64,000 nucleotides of DNA from NCBI RefSeq assembly GCF_004664715.2, contig NC_051063.1, forward strand, positions 66,235,518 through 66,299,517. The letters run 5' to 3'. Source of the stretch: Peromyscus leucopus (lineage: Eukaryota; Chordata; Mammalia; Rodentia; Cricetidae). A model generated the notes under the pieces. That model had not been told where the DNA came from. It saw nothing but the letters and a program-made list of their open reading frames with translations, and searched no databases. Shown here one piece after another: positions 24,421-37,200 of this stretch. How positions within the stretch are numbered: position 1 is the stretch's first letter; each line of letters opens with the position of its first letter. The position numbers and the translations under genes were made by a program.

Positions 24421-25959
24421 GAGCTGAATGCTGAATTAAATGTCAAAGTACTTAGTTATGGCAGATGGAGGAGGAGGCAGGAGGAAGCCACCACTTAGAC
24501 CCAGGCTTAAGTGGCCTCTGGAGGTATCCTCCTGGGTGGGTAGAGGGAGGAATGTACAGCTCCCAGCTCCAGGTGTTTTATCAATCTCCATGAGGTAGAC
24601 TAGAGTCTTGAAACAATGCTAGGCTGTAGGATCCACTGTGGCATCTCAACTGTGATTTTGATTATCTTAGACTGAGTAGGGAGGCCAGATGTCAGGGTAG
24701 CTGGTGTTTTGTTTTGTTATTGTTATGTTTTAAAAAAGCTCGGTAGTGTGTAAAAAGTGGGGACCCTGGTAGAGAAAGACAAAAGAGAGTAGTGGCATCC
24801 CCTCACAAGATAGATCCTTTAGGCAGCCCCAGCCCCCTGATGGGTTGGCCTCCCTAGTTCCTTGGAGACAGCCTGGGCTGTATGTAGAGAGGTAGGGCCC
24901 GTGATCACACTCTGAAAGGCTGGAGGCAGAGTGTCCCAAAACTAACTGCTCATCAGCTACTGCTAATTGGCCACTCCTAGAATGAGGACATCTGAGTAAC
25001 AGCTAGAGATAGCTAGCTCCAACATGTCCAGGGCATGCCAAGAAGCAACAAGGACAAGCCCTGAGTTGCAGTGGAGGAGCCCAGGCTGGCACACCTTGAA
25101 AAGCCATTCCTGCAGCCTCTCTGGGTGCCACAGTGAGAAGGCATGTGAGCGGCAGGCAAGGCTTTGTCAACTCTTCCATAGCGCTCTCTCCTCACCTCTG
25201 CCCACTCTCACCTCAGAAAGAGAAAAGACACAGAGAAAGCGGCGCCTGAAAGGTGCTGAGGCATTGCCTTCAGGAGCCAGGCCCCAGTTCCACACTGTGC
25301 CTCTCTAGATCCCTGAGAAACATTCCTCTGGCAAGCATCACTGCTGGGCCAGCCTTTAATATGGGGGATGTGACAGTCAGGTTATAAAGCTATGAACCTT
25401 CTCAAGCACAGTGGTGCTGACAGTCATGTGTCAGCTGCTCGTTATCCCTATCCTGGGTGAGATACAATGTCCCTATTCCCTGTGAACTCACTCTGAAATA
25501 AATGGGGTGGAGGGAGGCATGGCCAACGTGGTTGGGTTGGAAAGCATGTTCTTCTCACCCCCTTGATTAGACTCCACAAGCCTCATGGTCCTCTTCTTCA
25601 CCTGCAACTGGGCCACAGAGGACCCACAGCCCTGTCCAGGTCAGTCCCCTGTGGAGATGAAGCCCCAGAGAGAAAGATCCAGTGAGCTTCAAGCTTCATC
25701 CAGAAGTCATGGGCAGAGCATGGAGGGCATAGTCCATAGAACAAGAAGCCACAAGTATGTTTGTCCAGGGTTCATGGAGGCAGCAGGCCAGACTCTATTT
25801 CCCACATCAGTGGGCCGAGCAGCTGTGATTCTCCCACACCTCAGGACTTGCTGTTCAAAGGGTGACTTTATTACTAAAAAACCCTTTTCTAGAACAAAAC
25901 ACCACCACCAGATCTCTACACAAGGGGCTTCTCAGTGTAGGGATCCTGTATCAGACTTA

Positions 25960-26380
25960 AATAACTCCATTGCGCTAATTACATCCTCCGGGATCCAGGG
26001 ACATTTTTCGAGAAGAGGGATATGGCTGCCATCCAGGAATTATCCGGCATGATTGGAGAAGAGGAGCTATCCATGTACTTAAAATGGGCATAAAATGAAA
26101 CATAAAATTAATTTTGCATGTCATAGCCAGCTCCGTCTAGTTGAAACCAACTGGAACAAGTGGATGGGCAGATTTCCTCCTGGGAGCCACATCTATTTAC
26201 CTGTCACTGGCCCTGCAGTTCAATTCCACATGCTTCCCCCGGGCACGGGGACTGGTTCTCTGCAGCCTGGATGTAAATGTGTACGGTGTTAATTGTCACT
26301 CCTCCCCCTAGACGCTAATGCTCCATTAAGTCTCTAATTAGCTCCATTCCTCCGTGGCTTTAGAAGTTTGGTGATGGCGA
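25960..26380. promoter_or_regulatory. Possible conserved non-coding element
   Basis: Contains several ATTA/TAATTA words (gcgctaattacatc, aaattaattttgcatg, ggtgttaattgtc, gtctctaattagctcc), E-box-like 'cacctg/cagctg' relatives and preserved CpGs (cattgcgct, ctccgggatc, ttatccggcatg, gtgtacggtg, agacgctaatg). No repeat is recognisable. It is a candidate intronic enhancer. Confidence 0.32.
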
Positions 26381-29300
26381 GATGGGAAGCAGGCGATGTT
26401 TCCTCCACCTTGAGGCATTGCAGAGAGCCAGTCCTTCTCGGGGTGGGATGCGCTGGTATGGCTCTCAGAGAACTCAGAATGGGCAATGAAGATTCATCTT
26501 TGTGAAAAGGAGGCCAGGGGTAATTTGGCCAAATAAATGTAAATCTTGATATGTGAAGTCCCTTTCTTTAGTGGATGAGAGAGCTTGGGAGGTAGAGAGG
26601 AGACACCTGAGAACCCAGAGATGCTGACCTGGGCCTCCCAGCAGAAAGACTTGGAGATACATGTCCCTAGTGGTCCTTGCATCCCTGACTTCATGGAAAG
26701 GAGCATAACTGTTGAAGGCCATGAGTCCAACTCCCCTGCTTTGCTTCATTCTGGTCTGTGGTGAGATTCAGGTGTCCCCTCTGGAGGCCGCTCTAACCTG
26801 CAGAGCCCTGCCCTTACTCCCTCCACTGGAGACCATGTGCCCAGTAGCTCTCTAACTTCTCAGCCTAAGGTCTAAGGAGCCTTCAGTAGGGTACGGACTC
26901 CTAACCCTCTACCATCTAACTTCTTGGACCACCTACATAGATGCACCTGCCTAGATACACCTGTCTACACCCAGCATAGAAGCTGTCTGCCCAAGTCCAG
27001 GTGCCCACCTTTTCCAGATCAGTTGATTTGCTTTGAGCCAAGTTTCCAGTTGATGGGAAATCTCTATGTGGCAGACCAGGGTCCACAGCTGACAGCCTGT
27101 CATGACTAAACCTCAGCACTCTGGAGCAGGATTTCTGCTCCTCTCAACCCAGAGGCGGAGGACTGTCTTCACTCATCTGATTTCAGCTTCTCTCCAGTTC
27201 TCTCATGCCCAAGCCCCTTCTTTGACCACAGTCTTACCTGAACTCAGTGTGTCACCCTCAGCCTTCTGGACGGCTAGGGGTTTCCTACAGACCACCTGCA
27301 GAGATCCATCTGTTCCACATTAGGAGAGCCTCTAGAGCCCTGTGGGGGACTGGGATGAGCTGAGGCTGCTGCATGTGCCTCCCCACTCTCTCCAAACCCC
27401 TCCTACATTTCTGTCCTTGAGGGTTGACCTGCAACTGTACTTCCTCCCCTTTCGGGGTCCTCTGACTCTTCCCCCACATCCAGCTCCCCAGTAAATCTCA
27501 TTCAAATACCGCTACATCTGTGGCATTAATTAAACATGCCAGTGCCTCCTCAGACCAGCAGATGGTATTTGGCTGGTCACTTCTCAGTGAGTGTTTCTCA
27601 TCATTACCTCAATGGCAGGCCCTGATGGGAGAACCTGAGCCTTGGACCTGAAAACCAAGCAGAAGGTATTGGGAAGACAAGGACCCACCTCCATCATTGC
27701 CACCTCAGCTGCTGCCACCAAACTCCCCTGGAAGCTTAGCCCTCCCCCAGCATGGGGATCATCTTGCATGGGGCTCCACAGACACAGTGCATGGGACACA
27801 GATGTAACTGTTACATGTTACCTGAGGGGGTCTCCAGGGAAGGAGAAGAAAGAAACCAGTGTTCAGAGGACAGGGGCTATCTATGGAGCCCAACTGTGTC
27901 CTGGCCCATGTATTGACCCCTTTTAACCATCTTCAGATGATGAAGGGCTTCAGAAAGCCAAACCAGAGCAGTCAGATTCCTGTGCATCCCTATCCACTGG
28001 GCATCCTCACCCAAGAAGATCAATCTGTAGGAAGGGGCCATAGCAGTCACCATGATCAGAGTTCTGGCACCAACTTAGGTAAGAGTAAGAACCATGAGTT
28101 AGACATAGGCTGGAGGGACAGGTTCTCTTCTAGAAGGGAACACTTTGAAGAATGGGATCATGGTAAGACCCAGTGGTAGGTCCATGGGTCCACCAAGCTG
28201 TTGCAAAGACAGAGAAACCAAGCTCATGCTGGAGGCAGATCTCCAAAGCTGTTTCCCAGCCCAGAGTCCTCTCTCTTCAGTCAGTTCTTCAGTTTGGGGT
28301 AGTAGCACAAGGCTAAAGTTTGATGCCAGTTCCTGAGTGCCTATGGGACCATGGGGTACAGTGACTTCCTGAGAGGATGGTGCCCCTCTGGCTCTCTGCT
28401 GAGGTAGAGCCAAATGAATAGACTTCTGTTTGGAGACAAAACAAACAGTTCAAGTCTTAAGGAAACAGACAAGAATGCAGAGAACTAGGGGTATTTCTAG
28501 AGTTTCATACTCAGGCCAAGTTCAGTCAACCTTCAAGAAGAAAGATAATCTGAGTAAGATTGCAAACGGCTCACCAGCTTCTGGGAGCTTCAATTCAGCC
28601 TGCTTTTGCAGCTACAGCAAGTCACCTAAAGTCTGGTTATATCTGGGAAAGGGTCTAGGCTGAATCTTGCTTCCATCACACACCTCTCCATCTTGGATCT
28701 CAACAGTAACTTAGACTACTGTCCTATAGTCCCCCAAAAGCACAGCCCTGTGGGGCCTTCTAGGGACTAAGAAGTAGCTTGATGTGTGACCAGTTGCACA
28801 GCCCCTAGAGGAAACTCTATCTAGAAGGTAGGGTTATGGCTCCCATTAGGAGTTTATGTCCCTGTGGAGCCCACTAAGGATCCACACTGTGTATGACCTA
28901 CAGTATGTGTAATTATACTTCACTTTGCACATAGTATGACTTCTCATGTCCCAGCTTCTGTACTGTGCAGCATACAGCCTCCCTCTAAGCTCTTATGAGG
29001 AGGTCAGGGCTAGGCAGTATGAGGGCAAGGCCTTGGGTACAGACAGGGCACAGTGCTCCTTCTCCATGCTTTGATTTCCCCTCTAGAAGGGTGACACTCA
29101 GAAAAAAAAAACAGCCTCTACTGCCCTTTCCTAATGACAATGATGGTAAAGTGAGGCCTTCCCGTGTTTCCTGGAAGGGCAACAGCAGATTCAGAGGCCG
29201 AGGTCAGGATTCTTCCAAGTATCATGACCAAGCCATGGTAGCTAAAGTTTCTGGACACATAGCTAATAACCTGGTTGCTGACACCAACCTGAAGGTCCCC

Positions 29301-29522
29301 AAGGGTGAAGTCCATCAGTTGATCTACAAAGACCAGCTTCTGATGGTTGTGGAGTTCGCAAGTCACTACCTATTGCCAGAGAAAGTGGCCCCTTCGATAT
29401 CTTTCCTATTGGAGGGAAATGAGCTATGGACAAAGGTATTCCTGGACAGCCACACAAGGATTACCAAGGAGCCACCCTCCAGACTGCTCTGACCTGGATC
29501 CAGGCTATAGATGCCTCAGAGA

Positions 29523-29573
29523 AGCAGAGTCTGGACTGGAACATCATGGAAACAGTCCAGTCCAGACTCTGCA
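29523..29573. other. Perfect inverted repeat (hairpin)
   Basis: The arm gcagagtctggactgg (29524-29539) is followed by its exact reverse complement at 29557-29572. An extra A-T pair (29540/29556) extends the stem to 17 bp with a 15-base loop. It lies in a Tcerg1l intron and would fold in the pre-mRNA. It is shorter than a typical microRNA precursor and does not match a known SINE. Confidence 0.85.
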
Positions 29574-30813
29574 GCACCCAAGTCTCAGATTTATTTGCAT
29601 TTGGAGCCTATCTATGACTCAGGACATCTCCCCATCTCAAGATCTTCATCTAAGTCCTTTTATCACGTGAGGCAACCTATTTGTGGGTTCTGGGATCTGA
29701 ATGTGGATATTTTGAAGACTGTCATTCTATCTATACCACTATGGAACCTGGCCTGGTCAAGATATCTGATGGGCCTCAGGTCATTAGGGTCCTAATCCAG
29801 CCAGTTGTTAGCATATAGGAACCAGCCCTGGGCCCTCAGCACAGCTCATGGAACAAAGCTAACTGGCCTAAACATGGAGCAGATTCTTCTAAGCAAATGC
29901 TTATGTCTAGCCTTCTAGGGCTATGTGTGAATAAGATATTGAAGGCCCAGCAGTGTCTCCCTGTGCCCTCCAGGTGACCAGGAGTCCTCTCTTGGACAGA
30001 GTTTTTATATGCATAGCCTGCCCTACCCTTTCCTGTAGCACAGAGAAGCATGGGGAAGAACTAGAGGCACTCAGAGGCTACTGTGGGAAGCTGAGGCCAG
30101 GGAGGGGTGGGTACCTTGCCCAAGGTAAGTTTTAAGAGATGTCTTAGTCAGGCTTACTCTGTAGCTGCCTAAGAAAAGGGGATATACCACAAGACTGAAG
30201 GCCAACCTTGTAGAAGGGCTCTCTTTTTCTGTGTCTATCTCTGTTTCTCATTCTCTCAAGGTGTTTCAAAACAATACTTGATTCCTTCCTTCAGATTTAG
30301 GTGTCCATAGATGAAAGTATGAGGCCCTTGTAAAAGTGAGCAGGGTGAGAAAAAAGGGCTCAGTTGCTGAGTCAAATGGTCCATGTGTCATCTTGGCTGC
30401 ATGGTATTCCTTGATGGAAGTGCAGGGTGGAACAGGGAAGGCAGTGAACTAGTCCCCTGGAGCTGAGGACACAGGTGCCCAGGTCTGAGATAAAATATCC
30501 TGAGTCAGGCAGAGAACTGAGCTGGGGAGGGTGTGGCTTTCTATGGTCTTGGAAGGGTTCTTGGCATCTCTGAACCTGGAATCCTTGCTGGTGAAAGGGG
30601 ATGAAAATAAAACCTGTTAACTAAATGAGAGAGTGTGAGAAGGAGCACTAAGTGTCCCCAAGGAAGGGCTCTGCCATCATTATTTTTGATGCCTCCAAGA
30701 ATGTCTTCACAACCTGTAGTTAGTCCCGAGGGGCATTCTGAGAGAGGGGTGTGGGCACTGCTCAGCACCAAGTGTCTCTGAAAGTGACTGAGGCAAGTGT
30801 TCAACTTTCACAG

Positions 30814-30968
30814 GTGTGTGGTCTGGACGGGTGATGACCGGGTTTTCTTCTTCAACCCGACCATGCAGCTGTCAGTCTGGGAGAAGCCAGTGGACCTGAA
30901 GAACCGTGGGGACCTCAAGAGGATCATCGAGGACCCACCCCACAAACGCAAGCTGGAGGCCTCAGCAA
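30814..30968 (+). CDS. Tcerg1l: Tcerg1l WW-domain exon
   Basis: A 155-base exon between acceptor ctttcacag and donor GTAATT. Its first G completes the Trp codon begun in the previous exon, giving W-CVVWTG. It then encodes the rest of a WW fold: a turn with DDR, the aromatic strand VFFFNP, then SVWEKP with the second signature Trp and the closing Pro. After it come a charged helix-like run ([14 protein letters not shown]) and PPHKRKLEA. In TCERG1 the matching WW domain is followed by a very similar 'EPPHK' segment, which is why I assign the paralogue TCERG1L. WW domains bind Pro-rich ligands of splicing and transcription factors in the nucleus. The exon ends one base into a codon. No stop interrupts it. 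Confidence 0.93.
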
Positions 30969-31569
30969 GTAATTAACAGGGGGTGCGGTGTCATTATGGA
31001 AGGGCTGTGCTCTGTCTGGGGGCAGGGGCAGGGACTGCTGGTCCCGGTTATGCTGGGAAGTGGTTATAATGGAGTCGTGTTGAGGATGGCAGACTTACAA
31101 ATTCAGTTTTCGTGGCACTTCCCCACTGAAACCTCAACCCTTTCAAGTGGTGGGCTTGGGCTCCTTGCTGTATCCCATGAGGCCATTGGTGCAGGGACAG
31201 TGCAAATGGCCACTAGCTGTCCTTTGACACTCATTTGGTGCACATGTTGATCTGCACTGGAGAGCAGATGTGGGCAAATGAGTGTGCATTTCCTTCAAGC
31301 CTGTGGACCATTCTAACCCCTGGACTATGGAGGTCATTGCTATAGATTAATGAAAGTCCACATATAGGGTGGGGCAAGGAGCCTTCTGTCCTGTAGAAGG
31401 GGTTACTAGGTGAGGAGCTGCCTGCTTCTGACCAGCCTGTGAGTCCTATCTCACCAAGAGAGCTGGAGAGCACCCAGCATCCCCTGAGAAGCTCCTTTTC
31501 AGGAAAGCAGATGCAAATTTTATGAGTGGTGCACGGGGAAGCCCTACTCTCTAAGTATATAGATTACCA

Positions 31570-31810
31570 AAGCATCATTCCAGAGGTGTGTGGGGACTGA
31601 ACATGTCTCACCCATGCTAGACAGACGAGTGTTCTGACCACTGAGCTGTACCTCCAGCCTCTTGTTAGTTACTGTTTGGAAACAGGGTCTCATTAAGTTG
31701 CCTGGGCTGTCCTTGAACTCACACTGTAACCCCCAAAGGCTTTGAACTTTCAGTCTCTCTGTCTCAGTTGTCCAAGTGGATGGAGTTACAGGCCCACACC
31801 AGGCTGGCCT
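31570..31810 (-). mobile_element. B4/RSINE-type composite SINE
   Basis: Read on the minus strand it is B1-like ('ggcctgtaactccatcc', 'aaggacagcccaggcaac', 'gagaccctgtttcc') fused to an ID-like part ('ggctggaggtacagctcagtgg', 'tctagcatgggtgagac'). This B1 plus ID architecture defines the B4/RSINE group. The copy is quite diverged. Confidence 0.65.
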
Positions 31811-33114
31811 TATCTTCCATTCTGAGAGTGGTTATACACTCTAATAAGCCAGAGCGGTGGGCATGGGAACTTGACTTTTTTAAAGGAAGTTGTTTTGTTT
31901 AATCTTAGAAAGTGTTCTATAGGGCTTGTGATTTATTTTTATTTTACATTATCTAGAGCTGAACAAGAGGACACCAGCTTACACAGATGGTTAAATCAGA
32001 GCCATTTAGAAGGCTGCATATTAAACTCCTCTTAGCTCTCTTCACAGTCCTGAGGGGCATGGAAGTGGTTACTCTCAGGAAGCTGGACTTAGTCCTAAGT
32101 GGACGAGAAACAACAATATAGTATGTCTATTTCATTCAAGCAGAACATTCTCCAGAGGGTTTTTCCAGCTGATGATGGGAAAATAAATATGTCCTAGGTG
32201 TATATTTACTGTGAAAAAACAAAAACAAAAATCCAAAAACCAAAACAAAATTGTTAAAATGTTCCCGTGTTCAGGGACGAGGAGACTGGACTTGTGACTG
32301 TGTTTTTCCCTTTTGATGAAGTGACATCTGAATTAGAGGGAACATTTTCATCACCAGAGAGTCTTTCCAAGCCCTGTAGATCAGTGGCTCCTGGCTCTCA
32401 GAAAACAGAAGGTGCCCGGGTCAGAAAGAGTGGGAGTATTTCAGATCCTCCATAAGCAGTTGGCGTGGTTTTCCCTGGCAATGACTTCATTTGCTCTGTG
32501 GATGGTGATGATGCTTTCTACACCTTTAAGAGCAACTTTCTTCCAGAAACTGGCATGCGCTCTTTTGATTTTGCCCCAAGGACTGATGGGAATGAGAAAG
32601 AAATAAAGTTACTAAGGGTTGAGTGCACAGTTCTTCTCCTACTTCCGTTGTTTGCACCAGAGGGGGAGAGATGGGGAGGTCCCTCCAGAGCCTCTACAGG
32701 GTCACCTGGGAAGGGGGCTAGGGGCAGAGGAAAGGAGCCTCAGTCACCCAGATCACGAAGGTCAGTGCTCCATTTCATGCCACCAACAGGGATCACTAGG
32801 TTCAAATGCAGAGCTGAGTGTCAAGTCTAAAGGACACACCCAGGAAGGGCTGCGTAGCTTAAGGTGACATCAGAACCTGGGACAGTACACCCTTGAGATG
32901 GGTAGACAGGCAATTTTGAGATGTGTGACTACAAGGACATTTTTACCTTTAAGAAAAGACCACAAGACAGTGAGCATTTTCCCATACATTTCTAAAGGAC
33001 GGGCAAATGTCCTCCATTTCAGTTTCTGGTCACCAGGTAGACTTGTATTTTGAGACCAGAACTTCTAGCTCCATGAGACCTGGCAAGCATCTAGGGCAGA
33101 GGGTGTTTCTGGAG

Positions 33115-33152
33115 ATTAATTAAAAGATTAATTTAATTAATTAATTAAAAAA
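33115..33152. repeat. (TTAA/AATT)n tract
   Basis: An AT-only stretch made of overlapping TTAA and AATTAATT words, ending in an A-run. Confidence 0.8.
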
Positions 33153-33450
33153 GAGGGGAGAACTGATGGTCTCCAACCCACAACAGCCTCATGGCACCTT
33201 CCCATGGCACCATTCTTCACGGGTGATGTGGTCTTGGTATAACAGGCCCAGGCAGGTGGCTCTCAGTGGCGACTTTTGTTTTATATTTTGTTCAGCTGTG
33301 ATCCAGTCTGGATTAGAGTGTATTGCTACATGTTTTTTTTTCTATTCTAAACAGAAAATTTTAGCATTCTGTCAATCCCCACTTGTCTCTCAGAGGCAAA
33401 TAAAATAATGAACTTTGTACAATGTCAGTCACATTAACTGACATCAGGCA

Positions 33451-33458
33451 GTGTGTGT

Positions 33459-33514
<56 letters not shown>

Positions 33515-33540
33515 AGAGAGAAAAGAGAGAGAAAAGAGAG
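33451..33540. repeat. (GT)n followed by (GA)n and (AGAGAGAAA)n
   Basis: About 32 bases of GT, about 28 of GA, then a short higher-order repeat 'agagagagaaa' about three times. It forms the left end of the long TATG array. Confidence 0.95.
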
Positions 33541-34270
33541 GGTATGAGTTTGGTGTGTAAGTATGGAAATGTTTATATGTGTGAGCATGTGTGAGTATGA
33601 GAGAAAAAGAGAATATGTTATACACATGAGAAAATGTGTATGTGTGAATGTGCACTGAGTGCATATGAATTTGTGTATATGAGCCTACGTGTGTATATGT
33701 ATGTGTGTATATGTATATGTGTGTGAATATATATATATGTGTATATGAATGTACATGTTTATGTGTATGTGAGTGTATATACCTGTTAATATATATGAGT
33801 GTGTATGCACATGAGTATACATGTATGTATTTGTGTGTATGAGAATATGTGTGCCTGAGTGTGTATATTTAGGTATGTGTTTGTATGTAAGTGAGTGTAT
33901 ATGAATATATGTGTATGTGTGTGTATATGAGTGTGCATGTATGTATATGAGTACATATGTGTATATATGTGAATATATTTGTATATGAATATGTATGTGG
34001 TATGTGTGAATATGAGTGTGCATGTATATGTGTTTATGTGTGTCTACATATGAGAGTGCATGTGTGTATGTGTGTTTAATGAATTTATAGTCTGAGTATG
34101 CATGCATGTATATATATGTGTGTGGTGTATGTGTATATGTGACTGTGAATGTATATGTGCATATGAATATGTGTATGTGTATATGTATATATGAGTGTGC
34201 ACATGTGTGTTTGAGTGTGTGTATATAATAAGTGTGTGTGTGTGAATGCATGTGTGTGTGTGTGTGGTGT
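33541..34270. repeat. Long TATG/TGTATA cryptic satellite array
   Basis: About 730 bases made almost only of the words TATG, TGTG, TATA, GAGTG and CATG in irregular order, with a T/G/A-only bias on the + strand. There is no fixed unit. It looks like a TG microsatellite that decayed and spread by slippage. The 188-codon minus-strand ORF inside it, rich in His, Thr, Tyr and Ile, exists only because the repeat lacks stops in that frame. Confidence 0.9.
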
Positions 34271-37200
34271 GAACATTCATGATGTTAGCCAGGGGAGTAG
34301 AGCTCAGGATTACTTACTGGGCATTGGCTCAAATGCTTATCCTTTGTCATTCAGCAGGGAAGGATGGAATCAACCTTTTCATTCTCCTGGCCTTGCTGAG
34401 GGACCCCAGAGAAGATCCCAGTTACCCTCTAATTACCTTGTAATGCACCCAGATGTTCTATGCTCTGCAGTTTTGCTGCTGAACTACAGTGCAATGAGAA
34501 GCAGAGGCCCCGCCCACTCTAGAATTGTGCAAGATCCTCCCATCAGAGGCTCTCACATTTGTCTCTCCATCAGACTGTTCACCAAGCCTGTCAGAGGTGC
34601 AGTTCTTTCTGTGCTGATCAGCAGCAGCAATGTCCCCTCTTACTGGGAATGGGTAGGAATCTCTCTGCCATCTGGCTAGTGTACTGGCAGCTTTATGTCC
34701 TTGCAGCCCACCTGCTGTGTCCACAGAGTGCATCTTGTTCCTGCACTGGGAGGTCCTTTCATTGGGAAGTCTAGCAGAGTACAGCACTAAACATCAGAGT
34801 GCATTACATTAAATACCTGGCCATTGAGCACTTCCTCGGGGTAGAGGAGAGGCAGGAAGTCTGGCAGTGATCATTCCATTCTCTTCCTCCTGTTCTGTCT
34901 CCTCCCTGAAGAGACAGGAGGCCTGGGATGGGACAGAAGCAGCAGGCATCCTCTTGGCAGAGGATGGAGAGAAATGTTTAACAAGAAGTTCCCATACCTG
35001 GCTCCTGAAATTCTCACAGCCCTGCAGGATGGCACCACAGGATTTGGGTATGAATTGCTGATATAATAAGCTTCCAAAAGTTGTCCTACACTGAAACAAA
35101 AGACCAGATTTCAGTACCAGAGTGCAGAAGTGCAATGTGAGAATCCTGGGTGCTAGCAAGGTCTGTCCTTTCTGAGGCTCTGAGGAGGACCTGTGTCCTC
35201 CTCCTTTCCATCCTTGGTGGCCTTCTGATTTCCTTGGTCCATTTCTCCATCTTCAAAGCAACTTCGAGCCATCTCTAGCCTTTCTGACATGGGCCCTCCA
35301 TCTTCTTTAGGTACTTTTCATTATCCAGGGCTACTTACATAGTATGGGACAATCGCCATTACTAGCTAACTACAAAGAAACTCTGAGTCTCCTCTCTGAG
35401 TGTCCTAACACATTCCCAGGCTTTAGATGAGGTTGGTAACATTATTGGGAGGCATCTCTGCTTTTGATGATCTATGTCCCTACTTTACAGAGGAAGGGAT
35501 GCAGAAAGGGGATCTTGCTGAACTCATGAGTCTATCATATGTGGCATCAGAAATTGAAGGCTGGTGGGTCTGACCCGAGGCTGAAGAAGAGTTTGCCTGG
35601 TCAGGTCTCACAGGAGAAATCAGGTACAGGTAGGCTTGACTAACAATCCCTTATTTCCTACCAGGGGATAATAGAGACAAGCAAGAGCTCACTCAGTTTC
35701 AATTGCTGTGCAAATATTTTAGTCATTTATATTCAGGATAAGTGTGGATTCACAGTGACATGCATTTCACTAAGGAGGATATAAAATCATCCCGAGGGTA
35801 AACACAGCTGCAGCTTGGTGAAGGGGCCACTTCCCGGGCATTGTGTGGCCAGGACAGTGTGCACTGGGTCTCCATATCACAAAGGGACCAGGTGGCCACT
35901 GAAAAGCAAATGCTGGAACCCTCCCAAAAATGTAAGGGTGTGCTTCATTAACTCAAGAAGAATTGGGTAGTTGTAGAAGGTTCTGGCTATGGACTCTACC
36001 TGCTCAACTCTGTGTGAGGGGCTGAAGCTTACAGTGGAGTTGAATTATGGATGGTGTACCTTTTGTATCATCCGGGATTCCGACTGATATTTGCACAGTG
36101 AAGGCGGCAGGAACTTGTTTTCTAAGGTTCATTCCAATGGCTATATTGGTCAATCTCTGTATGTAACATCAGAGAAGAAGAAGGGGGAGGAGACCATTGT
36201 CTCTTGAGAGAGTCCCACATGGACTTTATCAAGAAGCTGAGGACAGAATGCAGATAGAGTTTAATACGGACTCCAGCTAGGAAAGGAACAAGTCAAGTCA
36301 AGAGACGCTAACACCAGGGTGGGGGGCCTAGTATGTTGGCCTTAGTATCTTGGCCTCCGTCGGGCAAGACTAGTGGGAATTCAGGGCTGAGCCATGTTAG
36401 TTAGCTCCCATTCTTCTGTACAAGAAAGACTCTGTGTCCCTCTCTGTGTCCTCAGCCCCTGCCTGTTACATGGAACCGCACAACCCTAATCAGTGTGGTT
36501 CCCAGAACCTAACTTTCACCCACTTCTCACCTAGCATAAGAAAGAAGGAGGGAAGATGCAGGGACGGGGGAGGAGAAGGGAAGGAGGATGGGACTTGGTT
36601 CTTCTCTAAACCAATCAGTTTTGTTTTTTCATTGAGGTTAATATAGCCCAGGCTTGACACTGGCATTGCCTTCAATAGTGAGCACATGCAGATCAGGAAG
36701 CCATGTGCCTTCTAAGGGTATGGCAACCAAGCACACTGAACATCTGGGCCAGTGGCCTTGATGGCCCCTGAGATAGGGCTGATGACATGGGATGTCACAT
36801 ATGGGGTACAAGCATATGGAATGCTGCAGGCCCTGAGGCAAGAGAAGCAGACCAATTTGGGAGACCTAGCCACCCATTTCTGGGCTAAGGAGAGGAAGGC
36901 TGGAAGGTTCACTGTGGCATTAAAGCTTAGGATATGGGTAGCACACTTATTGAAGCCCTTGGCAATGATCTTGGAGATGTGTCTTCTATGATCTCTACCA
37001 AAATGCTGAGCTTCCTTCTTGAATTTAAGCAAGAAACCTAGGTCACCCAAACAAAACGTCCCATGGAATCCATCTCCGGGATGGGCAACCTGCAGCATCG
37101 GCTCCCACTTAGCCCATGCTCTTTCTTAGCAAGAGCTTCTTTGTCATTGCATTGGTCACCAAGAAGACAGTGCTAGTACCTGTGGGTGCCTGGCTGGACC

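Larger units (their letters stand above)
19196..30813 (+). other. Tcerg1l: Tcerg1l intron between exons 2 and 3 of the window
   Basis: An 11.6-kb intron, donor GTAAGT and acceptor ctttcacag. It is notably poor in SINEs. It contains a small minisatellite (19799-19959), an ancient LTR-like repeat (20200-20880), three blocks with the look of conserved non-coding DNA (19200-19560, 24050-24420, 25960-26380) and a strong hairpin (29523-29573). I see nothing assignable in 20890-24040, 24430-25950, 26390-29500 or 29810-30813, apart from short homopolymer runs such as the G run near 21210. Confidence 0.8.

Noticed and set aside
32267..32830. Two adjacent + strand ORFs looking like a broken retrogene
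   Set aside because: No parent protein, no poly-A tail or target duplication, and normal chance ORF length.
33685..34251. 188-codon minus-strand ORF rich in His, Thr, Tyr and Ile
   Set aside because: It lies wholly in the TATG/TG array; the open frame and composition follow from the repeat.
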